From the NCBI RefSeq assembly GCF_016834655.1, contig NZ_JAENHP010000023.1, forward strand, positions 62,001 through 126,000: 64,000 nucleotides of DNA, given 5' to 3'. The position numbers were made by a program, and so were the translations under genes. The DNA is from Paractinoplanes ovalisporus (GTDB lineage Bacteria; Actinomycetota; Actinomycetes; Mycobacteriales; Micromonosporaceae). Under the pieces are notes generated by a model, which saw nothing but the letters and a program-made list of their open reading frames with translations, was not told where the DNA came from and ran no database searches. Shown here piece by piece: positions 35,159-43,779 of the stretch. Every line of letters starts with the position of its first letter. The stretch's first letter is position 1.

Positions 35159-36772
35159 ATGAGCACTATGGGACACGTGGCCCCTCCTCCGCTCGCCGAG
35201 CTCACCGCGCGCGCCCAGACGTTGTCGTCTGCCGGCGACCTCGCGGGTGCCCGGCGGGTGCTGGCCAATGTGCTCGATCCGGCCGATGCCGCCGACCCGC
35301 GCCGGGCCAACGCCGACCTCGCCCTCGCCGCCGCCCTGCACGCGCGCATCCTGATCGCGCTGGGCGACGTGCACGGGGCCCGGCTCTGGGCCGCTTACGC
35401 CCACGCCGCCGAGGAGCGGCTGCACGGCCCGCACCACGACCGCACGATCGGCGCGGCGGCCACCCACGCGGCGGTGCTGCAGCGGGCGGGTCACTTCGGC
35501 CGGGCCGCCCAGGTCTATCGCCAGCTCGTCGGCGACCTCACCGAGCTGGAGGGTGCCGACTCCCCGCGCGTCCTCGCCGCCGAGGCCGACCTGGCCACCG
35601 CCGAACACGCCGCGGGCCACTGTTCGGCCGCCCGTTCGCGCCTCACGGCCGCGTGGCGGCGCCACCATCAGCGCTACGGCGACGCCGCTCCGGCCGGCAT
35701 CAAGATGCTGGCCCGCCTGGGGGCGATGGAACGGGAGTGCGGCCGCGACGCCGAGGCCCGCGACCACCTGGCCAAGGCGCAGGAGCTGTGCGCGCGCTAC
35801 CTGCCCTCCGACCACCCCCTGGTCCGTCAGGTGGCCGCGTTGGTGCAGGCCAAGGCGTCGGGCAAGCATGTCTGCGGCCGGGTCGAACAGTCCGACGGGC
35901 CGCCCGAGGTCACCCAGGAGACACCGGGCGTCACCACGGTCGGGGCTCCGGGCGTACGCACGCTGCCGTTTCCCCGGCGTCCCACGGTGCCCGACCCCGG
36001 CGAGGGCTTCCCGCCCGAAGACCCGAGTGTGCCGCCGCCCGACAACCGGCCCACCGACCCCAACGGCACGGTCTATCAGCAGCCGCTCTATCTCGCCGAC
36101 GTGCATCAGGAGCCCGGTGACCTGCAAGGACGCCACGCCCGGGCCGACACTCCGCCGCCGATGCCGGGCCGGCGCGCCCCCGACTACGGTCCCGACGGCC
36201 GTCCACAGCCGATCGGTTCGGCGCCCGCCTCGACATACACGCTGCCACCCAACACCGAAAGACGTCTTCCCGTACGCACGGAGCCTCCCGCCGATACCGC
36301 ACCGCGCCGCCGGCAGCCGTTCGTGCTGGCCGCGGTGCTGGTCGCGGGCGTGGCGGCCGCGGTGGCGGTGGTGGCCCTGACCCTTCCCGACGCCGACGGC
36401 GCCGAGGGTCCGACCGCCGCCGCGCCGACCACCCGGGCCTCGGCTCCCGCCGCGCCGGTGACGACGCCGCCTCCGCGGGCGACCACCCGCCCGCCCACGG
36501 CCGACCCGGGAGCCCCCACCAACGTGCGGCTGCGCGACAACCGTGACAGCGTCCTGCTGCAGTGGACCTATCCCCAGGGCTCCGAGGGCCCGGTGCTGGT
36601 CTCGGGCGGCCGGGCCGGTCAGCCCCAGAAGCCGTTCCAGCAGCTGGCCGCGGGCAGCAGCGACTATGTGGTCTACGGCCTGAACGAGTCGCTGAACTAC
36701 TGCTTCACGATCGCCGTGGCGTACTCGACGAACAACATCGACCGTTCGGTCCCGGTCTGCACCAAGCGCTGA
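35159..36772 (+). CDS. TPR protein with single membrane segment and extracellular Fn3 domain
   Basis: This 537-residue protein has TPR-like helical repeats at residues ~10-240 in the cytoplasm. A Pro-rich linker follows (~250-380), then one transmembrane helix after an RRR anchor (residues ~384-405), an Ala/Thr/Pro stalk, and a C-terminal fibronectin type III domain (NVRLRDNRDSVLLQWTYP to the end) with two cysteines. The orientation places TPRs inside and Fn3 outside, suggesting a sensor or envelope-scaffold role. It starts at ATG 35159 after a short divergent promoter region. Confidence 0.72.
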   Translation: MSTMGHVAPPPLAELTARAQTLSSAGDLAGARRVLANVLDPADAADPRRANADLALAAALHARILIALGDVHGARLWAAYAHAAEERLHGPHHDRTIGAAATHAAVLQRAGHFGRAAQVYRQLVGDLTELEGADSPRVLAAEADLATAEHAAGHCSAARSRLTAAWRRHHQRYGDAAPAGIKMLARLGAMERECGRDAEARDHLAKAQELCARYLPSDHPLVRQVAALVQAKASGKHVCGRVEQSDGPPEVTQETPGVTTVGAPGVRTLPFPRRPTVPDPGEGFPPEDPSVPPPDNRPTDPNGTVYQQPLYLADVHQEPGDLQGRHARADTPPPMPGRRAPDYGPDGRPQPIGSAPASTYTLPPNTERRLPVRTEPPADTAPRRRQPFVLAAVLVAGVAAAVAVVALTLPDADGAEGPTAAAPTTRASAPAAPVTTPPPRATTRPPTADPGAPTNVRLRDNRDSVLLQWTYPQGSEGPVLVSGGRAGQPQKPFQQLAAGSSDYVVYGLNESLNYCFTIAVAYSTNNIDRSVPVCTKR

Positions 36773-36790
36773 CGCCGTGCCGAGGCGGGG

Positions 36791-38167
36791 TCACCGGAAG
36801 CTGAACAGGACGGGCAGAGCCAGGACCACCGTCCAGAACCAGAGGGCGTAGACCGGCAGATACGAGGTCTGCCAGCGCTCGATGGCGGCGAACCTGTTGC
36901 GGCGGCGCACGAAACCCAGCAGCAGCCACGCCGACCAGGCCAGGTTGACCAGCAGCACGATGTTCTCGCCGAGGGCGGCCACGTTGTTCGGGGTGGTGCC
37001 GTACTCGGCGATGCGGCCGGTCATCGTGTAGAGCACCAGGGCGTCGATCACCAGCGCGCTCACCACCAGGGCGAGCTGCAGCACGTCGAACGGGCCGCGC
37101 GGGGCCTGGGGATCGCGGGCCGACAGCGAGTACAGCAGCAGGCCCAGGACCACCGCGAGCAGCAGGTCGAACATCACCAGCGTCTCCCGGTCGATCTCGA
37201 TGCCCCGGCCGTTCCAGCCGATGGTGACCAGGAAGGCCAGCAGCGCCACCGTGAACAGCGGTGTGAACAGCCGGGTCAGGACCGGCGCGATGTTCTCGAT
37301 GACGCCCTGCTTGACCTCGACCAGCCATCCGGCGACGACCGTGGCGCCGACCAGGCCGCAGGGCACCACCCAGTTCGAGATCACCGAGTCCGAGTCGACC
37401 CCGATGGCATCGAAGATCCCGTGCAGAAAGGCGATCAGAACCCCGCCGCCGAGCCCCATGAGCACCAGGTAGACGAACCACTCCCCGGTGAAGCGGATGA
37501 AGTCCATCCGCCGCCGGGCCGAACGCAGGTCGTCGGAGACGTAGGCCAGCCCGACCACCAGCCACAGGGCGATCGGCAGATGCGTGACCATCAGGCCAAA
37601 CGACTGGGAGTCGTCGTCGAGCGGGTAGGCGTTCACCACCACCGCCCCGAGGGCGAACAGCGCCACCAGGGTCGCGATCACACCGGCGCCGGGCCGCCGC
37701 CGCCAGACGAGGAACGCTGCCAGCCAGGGCAGCGCGAACAGGGCGATGTTGCGGCCGTAGAAGGTGTCGTCGCCGCTGTCGAAGCTCAGCCCGGCCAGCT
37801 CCGGGACCTTCACCGAGACGGCGGCGCCGAACGCGCACACCAGCATGGCGATCACGTCGCGCCGGGACCGCCCGGCCCGGGCCGGGTCACCGGACCCGCC
37901 GGTGAACATCAGCTGCTTCCACAGCCGTTCGGAGTGCTCACGGGCGAACTCGCGGGACAGGTCGTCCAGGCCGCCCATCCGCTTGACCGCGATGAGGAAC
38001 GCCTCGTCGGGGGCCAGCCCCCGGGCGACGAGATCGTCGACCGTGCCCCGGAGGTGGTCCTCCAGCTCGTCGGCGTCCGACTCCACCAGCTCGGGGCGCC
38101 GGCGTACGTACTCCCGCCACTGCGCGAACTGGGCCTCCAGTTCGTCCTCGCCGTTCGTGACCGTCAC
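36791..38167 (-). CDS. permease-prefix-domain membrane protein
   Basis: This 458-residue protein starts at GTG 38167, overlapping the PadR stop by 4 bp (GTGA). Residues ~1-75 form the permease prefix domain 1 (FAQWREYVRRRPELVESDADELEDH split around it, and AFLIAVKRMGGLDDLSREF). About ten membrane segments follow. The coupled PadR-membrane pair is common in actinomycetes; such membrane proteins are believed to be regulatory or transport partners, but no substrate is known. It is cotranscribed with its PadR gene. Confidence 0.78.
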   Translation of the reverse strand: MTVTNGEDELEAQFAQWREYVRRRPELVESDADELEDHLRGTVDDLVARGLAPDEAFLIAVKRMGGLDDLSREFAREHSERLWKQLMFTGGSGDPARAGRSRRDVIAMLVCAFGAAVSVKVPELAGLSFDSGDDTFYGRNIALFALPWLAAFLVWRRRPGAGVIATLVALFALGAVVVNAYPLDDDSQSFGLMVTHLPIALWLVVGLAYVSDDLRSARRRMDFIRFTGEWFVYLVLMGLGGGVLIAFLHGIFDAIGVDSDSVISNWVVPCGLVGATVVAGWLVEVKQGVIENIAPVLTRLFTPLFTVALLAFLVTIGWNGRGIEIDRETLVMFDLLLAVVLGLLLYSLSARDPQAPRGPFDVLQLALVVSALVIDALVLYTMTGRIAEYGTTPNNVAALGENIVLLVNLAWSAWLLLGFVRRRNRFAAIERWQTSYLPVYALWFWTVVLALPVLFSFR

Positions 38168-38535
38168 GCGTTGCCCTCCAGCGGAGTGAACAGGGGCCGG
38201 ATGCCGCCGACGCTCGGCCAGACCTGCTGGAGCGCCTCGACGACGGTCTGCCACTGGCGTTGCTGCTCGGCCAGCTCGGCGCGGCCCGAACGGGTGATCC
38301 GGTAGTACTTGCGTCGCCGTTCCCCGGCCACCGCCTGCCAGGTCGCCTCGACATGGCCGAGACGCTCCAGCCGGTGCAGCAGGGGGTAGAGGAAGCCCTC
38401 GGTCCAGTCCAGCTCGCCACCGGACAGGTCGCTGATCCGGCGCAGGATGGCGTACCCGTAGCTCTCTCCCTCGGCCAGGATGCCGAGCACGATGGGTGTC
38501 GCCGAGGCGGCCACCAGGTCCTTGGTCACCCGCAT
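38164..38535 (-). CDS. PadR-family transcriptional regulator
   Basis: This 123-residue PadR winged-helix repressor has the motifs PIVLGILAEGESYGYAILRRI, TEGFLYPLLHRLERLGHVE and RRRKYYRITRSG. I choose ATG 38535 (MRVTKDLVA) because AGGGGG lies 6 nt upstream; ATG 38550 is the alternative. A perfect 10-bp inverted repeat (38549-38584) sits directly upstream, likely the autoregulatory operator. The next gene overlaps its stop, so the regulator and membrane protein are expressed together. Confidence 0.87.
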   Translation of the reverse strand: MRVTKDLVAASATPIVLGILAEGESYGYAILRRISDLSGGELDWTEGFLYPLLHRLERLGHVEATWQAVAGERRRKYYRITRSGRAELAEQQRQWQTVVEALQQVWPSVGGIRPLFTPLEGNA

Positions 38536-38548
38536 GGGCAGCCCCCTC

Positions 38549-38584
38549 ATACCTAGAAGTACGAGGCATAGTAGTTCTAGGTAT
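38549..38584. promoter_or_regulatory. PadR operator candidate
   Basis: ATACCTAGAA (38549-38558) and TTCTAGGTAT (38575-38584) form a perfect 10-bp inverted repeat with a 16-nt spacer. It lies immediately upstream of the PadR ribosome site, where binding would block transcription. Assignment to this PadR protein is by position. Confidence 0.65.
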
Positions 38585-38604
38585 CAGCGGGGCGCAACAA
38601 CCGG

Positions 38605-39240
38605 TTACCCGCTCTGCGTCGACCGGAGTTCGGCGTAGGCGACGATGTTGTCGACGTAGTGGCCGGAGCGGTGGTCAAAGTCGCCGCCGCAGGTGATCAG
38701 GCGTAGTCCGGCGTGGTCGATGGCGCCGTAGACCGCGTCGGCCGGGAACTGGTCCTTGGCGTAACGGTCGACGCGGGTGACGGCGAAGACCGCGGTGACG
38801 CCGTCCTGCCGGATGACGCTGATCCGGTCACCGGTGCGCAGCGTGGCGAGGCGGGCGAACGTGCCGTCGGCGCCGCGGTAGTTGACGTGCCCGGCGAGCA
38901 CGGCCGGGCCGAGGGAACCCGGGGTGGGCGCCTTCGTGTACCAGCCGACGGTGCGCGCGTCGGTGGGCACCTCCATCGAACCGTCCGGGTTCTGGCCCAG
39001 GCCGGTCACCGGCTCGTCGACGTGGAGCGCCGGGATCCGGACCCGGGTGGGGGCGGACGTGGGCAGCAGTTCCCCTCGGGTGAGGACGTCGCCGCCGGTG
39101 CGGGCGGGCTGGACCGAGGGTGGCGTGCTGCGGGGCGGTTCGGCGACCGGCTGGTCGTGCCGGCCGACGGCGATCGCGGCCACTCCGGTGACCGCCAGGG
39201 CGGCGGCGATCACCAGGGCGGACGTACGGGCGTGGGTCAT
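38605..39240 (-). CDS. class E/F-type sortase
   Basis: This 211-residue membrane-anchored transpeptidase of the sortase superfamily has an N-terminal signal anchor (residues ~7-25). The catalytic triad is visible: H118 in VLAGHVNYRG, C184 in RLITCGGDFD and R191 in HRSGHYVDN. The TLxTC motif is replaced by LITC, as in actinobacterial classes E and F. Its start overlaps the stop of the CHRD-like gene (ATGA), so the two are coupled. No LPxTG or LAxTG substrate occurs in the window. Some members of this class may act on non-canonical signals. Confidence 0.85.
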   Translation of the reverse strand: MTHARTSALVIAAALAVTGVAAIAVGRHDQPVAEPPRSTPPSVQPARTGGDVLTRGELLPTSAPTRVRIPALHVDEPVTGLGQNPDGSMEVPTDARTVGWYTKAPTPGSLGPAVLAGHVNYRGADGTFARLATLRTGDRISVIRQDGVTAVFAVTRVDRYAKDQFPADAVYGAIDHAGLRLITCGGDFDHRSGHYVDNIVAYAELRSTQSG

Positions 39241-40040
39241 CGCTGGGCGCGGCTCAGCACGTACGAGCGGCGACGCGCGATCACGACTATGCCGAGCGCG
39301 GCGAGCAGGGCGAGCCCTCCGGCGCCGTACCAGACGGCGGCCTGGTCTCGGGTGCTGCCGTCGCCGGTGGCCACGCCGCCGACCGGAACCGATCCCGCGG
39401 CGGCGCCCGAGACCATGCCGCACGTGGCCGGGTCGGTGGCCTCCTCGGGGATGCCGCTCAGGCCGGCCGACTTGGCGAGGGTGGATTCCCCGAGGCCGTC
39501 GAGGTCGTACTTGCCGTTGCCGTTGGCGTCGACCCCGTGCTGGACGATGTGCAGATCCTTGAGGTGCTTGATCGTGCCGGCCGGCAGGTCGGCGCCCGCG
39601 ATCGTCCGGTCGTACGTCAGGGTGCCTTTGGCGTCCGCCGTGGGCATGCGGTCCACCGCGAGGCCGCTGGCCTTGGACGTGTCGCCCCTGGTGGTGAGCG
39701 AGACGAAGATGTCGCCGTAGGCCGGCATGCCCTCCTCGGTGCTGACGTAGCCGTTGCCGTTGGTGTCGGCCGACATGTCGGGGCAGTGGAAATCCATGCC
39801 GGTGATCGAGCCGTGCAGGTGCTGGGCGTGCGGCGAGTTCGGCACCAGGCCGGTCGAGCGGATGCTGATCCGGAGGTCGCCGGTGTCGGTGGCGGTGAGC
39901 GTGGCGCTGCCGCGGGCGTCGGAGTTGTTCAGCTCGAGCAGCTGGACGTGCACACTTTCATCGGCGAGGGCCGGGGCCGGGCTGGCCAGCAGCAGCGCGG
40001 CCACGGCGGGGACGGCGAACAGGGTCCGGCGGAATCTCAT
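39237..40040 (-). CDS. surface-anchored CHRD-like protein with EF-hand-like loops
   Basis: This 267-residue exported protein has a signal peptide (residues 1-26, cut after APALA) and a C-terminal membrane anchor (~238-254) followed by a basic tail (RRRSYVLSRAQR). The ectodomain is CHRD-like (HAQHLHGSITG, TYDRTI, HLKDLHIVQHG), a fold of chordin-type repeats in bacteria. Two Ca-binding-like loops are visible: DTNGNGYVSTEE from D92 and DANGNGKYDLDG from D171. The anchor resembles a sortase substrate tail, but the sorting motif is not clear. It is translationally coupled to the sortase. Confidence 0.75.
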   Translation of the reverse strand: MRFRRTLFAVPAVAALLLASPAPALADESVHVQLLELNNSDARGSATLTATDTGDLRISIRSTGLVPNSPHAQHLHGSITGMDFHCPDMSADTNGNGYVSTEEGMPAYGDIFVSLTTRGDTSKASGLAVDRMPTADAKGTLTYDRTIAGADLPAGTIKHLKDLHIVQHGVDANGNGKYDLDGLGESTLAKSAGLSGIPEEATDPATCGMVSGAAAGSVPVGGVATGDGSTRDQAAVWYGAGGLALLAALGIVVIARRRSYVLSRAQR

Positions 40041-40063
40041 GCGGTTTCCTTTCCAGGGGGCGG

Positions 40064-41563
40064 TCAGCGGGCCGAGGCGAACAAATTCACCAATTGCTTC
40101 TGTACGGGCATGGCCCGCGCCCAGTCCGGGGCGGCGGTCGTCCAGCGCAGCAGGTAGGACTGGTCGTCCGAGGTCGCGACCAGGATTCGGCGTTCGTGCA
40201 GCGTCGTGTCCGAGTCGGGCCGCCAGGTGTACTCCCAGTCGGCGCCACCTCGTCGGAGCAGCAGGACGCCCATGCTGATCCGCTGGTAGCCGGGCCGGCC
40301 GCCGGCCTTCTCCCGGGCCTGCCAGTAGGCCAGTGGTTGCTGGGTCCGCACCGGGGACTGGGTCACCTCGAAGGCGCGCCGCCCGGCCGGATCGCCGAAA
40401 CAGACGTCGTTGCCGTTGGTCGAGCGCTGCCACCCGGCGGGCACGGCCAGCGCGAAACCGGCCGGGTCACGCGACCAGATCCAGCCCGGCGGCAGCCCGG
40501 CCGGCACCCGGCTGGTCGCGGCGGCGACGGACTGCCGGTCGGCACCGATCCCGCACAGGTCGCCGGCCTGATCGGCCGGCGCGGTGGCGGGAGCGGACGA
40601 TTCCACGGCGGCCGGCCGGGTCGGTTCGGCCCGTTGGGACCGGGCGGCGTAGGCGCCCCCACCGGTGATCACGAGCGCCAGCGAGAGGCCGGCGACGACG
40701 GCGGCCCGGGGCCGGCGCCGCCGGCGGGTCACGGTGGCGATGCCCCGGGCGACCGGCGCGAACGCCGTGCCGGCCGCTTCACCGACGACCGTTTCCAGCC
40801 GGGCCGCCGTGCGGGCGGCGTCCGGCCGCCGGTCCGGGTTCTTGTCGAGCAGGGCCAGCAGCAGACCGGTCAGGGGTCCGGCGCGACGCGGCGGGTCGGG
40901 GTCGTCGTGGAGGACCGCGTGCAGAGACGCCTCGACCTCGTCGCGGGCGAACGGAACCCGCCCCTCGACCGCGGTGTAGAGGGTGGCGCCCAGCGACCAC
41001 AGGTCGGCCGGCACCCCTGCGGGCTGCGAGCGCAGGCGCTCCGGGGCCACGTAGTGCGGCGAGCCCAGCCGCGGATCGGGCCCCCCGGATTCCCGGTCGC
41101 CGATGATGGCCAGGCCGAAGTCGGTGAGCACGACCCGGCCATCGGTGCCGAGCAGGACGTTGCCCGGTTTGACGTCGCGGTGCAGGACCCCGGCGGCGTG
41201 CGCGCTGCGCAGGGCGGAGAGCACGCGGAGGCCGAGCCGGGCGGCGTCCGCCGGTGGGAGCGGCCCGTCCTGGCGGATCGCCTCCTGCAGGGAACGGCCC
41301 GCGACGTACTCCATGACCAGCCAGGAGTGTTCCTGCTGCCAGACGACGTCGTACACGGTGATCACGCCGGGGTGGTCGAGCCGGGCCGCCGCCCGCGCCT
41401 CCCGCATGGTCTGTGTGGCCAGCAGGGCGCTGGACGGAACAGTGATCTCCTTGACCGCCACCACCCGTTGGAGCAGCTCGTCCTGCGCCCGCCAGACCCG
41501 GCCCATCCCGCCCGAGCCGATCAGTTCGAGCAGCCGGTACCGGCCGCCTACCAGCTCATTCAT
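40064..41563 (-). CDS. membrane Ser/Thr protein kinase
   Basis: This 499-residue PknB-like Hanks-type kinase has the glycine loop IGSGGMGRV (residues 15-23), ATP-anchoring K38, the catalytic loop HRDVKPGN (128-135) and DFG at 148-150. A transmembrane helix near residue 290 (AAVVAGLSLALVITGGGAYAA) leads to an extracellular C-terminal domain of ~185 residues with no PASTA repeats. That domain has two cysteines and ends LLRWTTAAPDWA. It lies 23 bp upstream of the CHRD-like gene on the same strand. Confidence 0.9.
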   Translation of the reverse strand: MNELVGGRYRLLELIGSGGMGRVWRAQDELLQRVVAVKEITVPSSALLATQTMREARAAARLDHPGVITVYDVVWQQEHSWLVMEYVAGRSLQEAIRQDGPLPPADAARLGLRVLSALRSAHAAGVLHRDVKPGNVLLGTDGRVVLTDFGLAIIGDRESGGPDPRLGSPHYVAPERLRSQPAGVPADLWSLGATLYTAVEGRVPFARDEVEASLHAVLHDDPDPPRRAGPLTGLLLALLDKNPDRRPDAARTAARLETVVGEAAGTAFAPVARGIATVTRRRRRPRAAVVAGLSLALVITGGGAYAARSQRAEPTRPAAVESSAPATAPADQAGDLCGIGADRQSVAAATSRVPAGLPPGWIWSRDPAGFALAVPAGWQRSTNGNDVCFGDPAGRRAFEVTQSPVRTQQPLAYWQAREKAGGRPGYQRISMGVLLLRRGGADWEYTWRPDSDTTLHERRILVATSDDQSYLLRWTTAAPDWARAMPVQKQLVNLFASAR

Positions 41564-41605
41564 GAGAGGGATTCGGCGCCGATGATGTTGCGGATGGGCC
41601 GGGAT

Positions 41606-43075
41606 CTAGCCGACGGTGACGGTGATGGTGTGCCGGCCGGTCGCCCCGCTGGGGAACGGCGTGGCCCGGGCCTCGGTCTGGGCCTGCCCCGTGCCGTCGG
41701 TGGCCCGCACCGACAGCGAATGCGGCCCGGCCGTGGCGTTCCAGGTCCAGCGCCACTGCACCCATGTGTCGATCGACGGGACCGGACGCAGCTCGGCCGG
41801 CTTCCACGCGCCGCCGTCGACGCTGACCTCGACCTTGGTGATACCGCGGCGCTGGGCCCAGGCCACTCCGGCGACGGTCACTGGTCCGGCGGCCGGGCGG
41901 GCGAACGGGCGCGGCTGATCGATGCGGGAGGCAGTGCGGACCATTCCCGTACGGGCCCAGCCGCGCTTGACCCAGTAGGCGTCGAACGCGGCGAACGTGG
42001 TCAGCTCGAGCTCGGTGACCCACTTGCAGGCGCCGGCGTAGCCGTACAGGCCGGGGGTCAGCATGCGGACCGGAAAGCCGTGTTCGGGTCGCAGCGGCTC
42101 ACCGTTCATGGCGACCGCGAGCATGGTGTCGCGGCCGTCGAGGGCGGTCGCGACCGGGGTGCCGATGGTCATGCCTTCGACCGAGCGGGCGACGATCTGG
42201 TCGGCCTCCGGTCGCAGGCCGGCCTCGGTGAGCAGGGGGGCCAGCGGCACGCCGAGCCAGCGGGCGGTGCCGATGTAGGGGCCGCCGACCTCGTTGGAGA
42301 CGCAGTTGAGGGTGATGTCCCGTTCGATGAGCGGCCGCCGCAGCAATTCCTCCAGCGACAGCTCCAGCTCGGTGCCGACCATGCCGTGGATACGCAGCGT
42401 CCAGGTGTCCGGGTCGATGCGGGGAACGGTGAGTGCGGTGTCGACCCGGTAGAAGTCCGCGCTCGCGGTGGTGAAACCCGGTGCGGTGCCGGCGGGAAGG
42501 GCTTTCGCCGGGGAGGCGGGTGCGGGCAGGGCCAGATCGGTGCGTACGCGGCCGGTCGTGCGGGTGACGAGCTGGGCTCCGGCTTCGGCGAGCACGGCGG
42601 CGCCGGCCACGAGCAGCGCGCCGCGGAGAAAGGCCCGTCGATGGCGCGGCGGCTCGGCGGTCCGCAACAGCCACCAGAGGACGGATCCGGCGATCGCGGC
42701 CGCGAGCAGGGACGGGACCGGCGAGAAGGCCGAGGCGGTCGGCCGGCTCAGCGCGGCGGTGGCGCCGGCTGCTCCGAGGACGACCGTGCCGGCGACGACC
42801 AGGACCCGGCGGCGACGGCCGAGGACGCCGATCGCCGCGGCGAACAACGCCAGGACGAGGCCGATCGAGGCGAGCAGGACCGGCTTGTCATGGGTGCCCA
42901 GTTCCCGTACGGCGAATTCCTTGACCGCCGTGGGAGTGGCGTCGATGATCGCGCCGCCGACCGCGATCAAGGGCGCCGCGTCGGGCCGGGTCGCGGCGGC
43001 GAAGAGTTCCGCGACCGCGATCCCGAGCCCGGCGGCGATCACCCCTGCGGCGGCGTCGCGCAGCAGGGTTCTCAT
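41606..43075 (-). CDS. membrane-bound sulfite-oxidase-family molybdoenzyme
   Basis: This 489-residue protein has about four N-terminal membrane segments (residues ~1-140), then a further hydrophobic stretch with a basic start (RRAFLRGALLVAGAAVLAEAG). The molybdopterin domain follows. The molybdenum-ligand cysteine is in DITLNCVSNEVGG, and VRMLTPGLYGYAGACKWVTELEL is typical of the sulfite-oxidase family. The C-terminal Mo-co dimerisation domain ends GRHTITVTVG. The active site faces outward. Its start overlaps the fasciclin stop (TGATG). Confidence 0.85.
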   Translation of the reverse strand: MRTLLRDAAAGVIAAGLGIAVAELFAAATRPDAAPLIAVGGAIIDATPTAVKEFAVRELGTHDKPVLLASIGLVLALFAAAIGVLGRRRRVLVVAGTVVLGAAGATAALSRPTASAFSPVPSLLAAAIAGSVLWWLLRTAEPPRHRRAFLRGALLVAGAAVLAEAGAQLVTRTTGRVRTDLALPAPASPAKALPAGTAPGFTTASADFYRVDTALTVPRIDPDTWTLRIHGMVGTELELSLEELLRRPLIERDITLNCVSNEVGGPYIGTARWLGVPLAPLLTEAGLRPEADQIVARSVEGMTIGTPVATALDGRDTMLAVAMNGEPLRPEHGFPVRMLTPGLYGYAGACKWVTELELTTFAAFDAYWVKRGWARTGMVRTASRIDQPRPFARPAAGPVTVAGVAWAQRRGITKVEVSVDGGAWKPAELRPVPSIDTWVQWRWTWNATAGPHSLSVRATDGTGQAQTEARATPFPSGATGRHTITVTVG

Positions 43076-43701
43076 CAGCTCTTCGGCATGAGCACGGTGT
43101 CGACGATGTAGACGTTGGCGTTGGCCGTCTGCACGTTGCCGCAGATCACCGAGGCGTTGCCGTCGACCGTGAAGTCCTCACCGGAGCCCATCACGGTCAG
43201 CTCCTTGCCCTCGAGCGTCTTGTGGGCGCCGGACAGGTCGGCCGGGGTCAGCTTTCCGGGCACGACGTGGAAGGTCAGGATGTCGGTGAGCATCTTCTTG
43301 TCGGCGAGGACCTTCTTGAGGTCGGCGGCCGGGATCTTCTTGAAGGCGTCGTTGGTCGGCGCGAAGACGGTGATGCCGTCGGCCGAGTTGAGCGAGTCGA
43401 CCAGCCCGGCCTGCTTGACCGCGGTGACCAGCGTGGACAGCAGCGGGTTGCCGGACGCGGCCGTGGCCACCGGCACCTGGGCCATGGCCTGGAAGCTGCC
43501 CTTGTCCGACGGGTCGGTCGGCACGGCGGCGCAGCCACTGCCGAAGTTCTCCGTGGCCGGTGCGGCGCTCGACATCATCGGGGCCGGGCTGGTCATGGTG
43601 GGCGCGGCCGCCGGCTCGCCGGAGTCGTCGCTGCCACAGGCGGCGAGCGAGATCGAGAAGAGCGTGGCCGCGGCGAGGGCGGTGATCTTGGTCGTACGCA
43701 T
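43075..43701 (-). CDS. fasciclin-domain lipoprotein
   Basis: This 208-residue surface lipoprotein has lipobox LAAC with lipidated C22 and an Ala/Pro/Ser-rich linker. A single fasciclin (FAS1) domain follows: GLVDSLNSADGITVFAPTNDAF (read as two parts), LTDILTFHVVPGKL and VYIVDTVLMPKS are its hallmark blocks. FAS1 lipoproteins of this kind (MPT83-like) mediate adhesion and often accompany membrane molybdoenzymes. It leads the five-gene minus-strand operon and is translationally coupled to the molybdoenzyme. Confidence 0.9.
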   Translation of the reverse strand: MRTTKITALAAATLFSISLAACGSDDSGEPAAAPTMTSPAPMMSSAAPATENFGSGCAAVPTDPSDKGSFQAMAQVPVATAASGNPLLSTLVTAVKQAGLVDSLNSADGITVFAPTNDAFKKIPAADLKKVLADKKMLTDILTFHVVPGKLTPADLSGAHKTLEGKELTVMGSGEDFTVDGNASVICGNVQTANANVYIVDTVLMPKS

Positions 43702-43705
43702 GAGT

Positions 43706-43750
43706 CCGTTCCTCCTATTTGGGGGCCTTTACCCCCTTAATTCGGAACGG
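43706..43750. promoter_or_regulatory. nested inverted repeats between TetR and fasciclin genes
   Basis: CCGTTCC (43706-43712) pairs with GGAACGG (43744-43750), and inside it GGGGG-CCTTTA-CCCCC (43721-43736) forms a second stem. The element could terminate the TetR transcript that reads into it or act on fasciclin expression. Confidence 0.5.
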
Positions 43751-43779
43751 GACGGGTCGCGGATGGGCCGGATTTCCGA

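Noticed and set aside
34662..36136. Long antisense frames between the TcmP-like and TPR genes
   Set aside because: They lie antisense to or out of frame with recognisable proteins and show no motifs.
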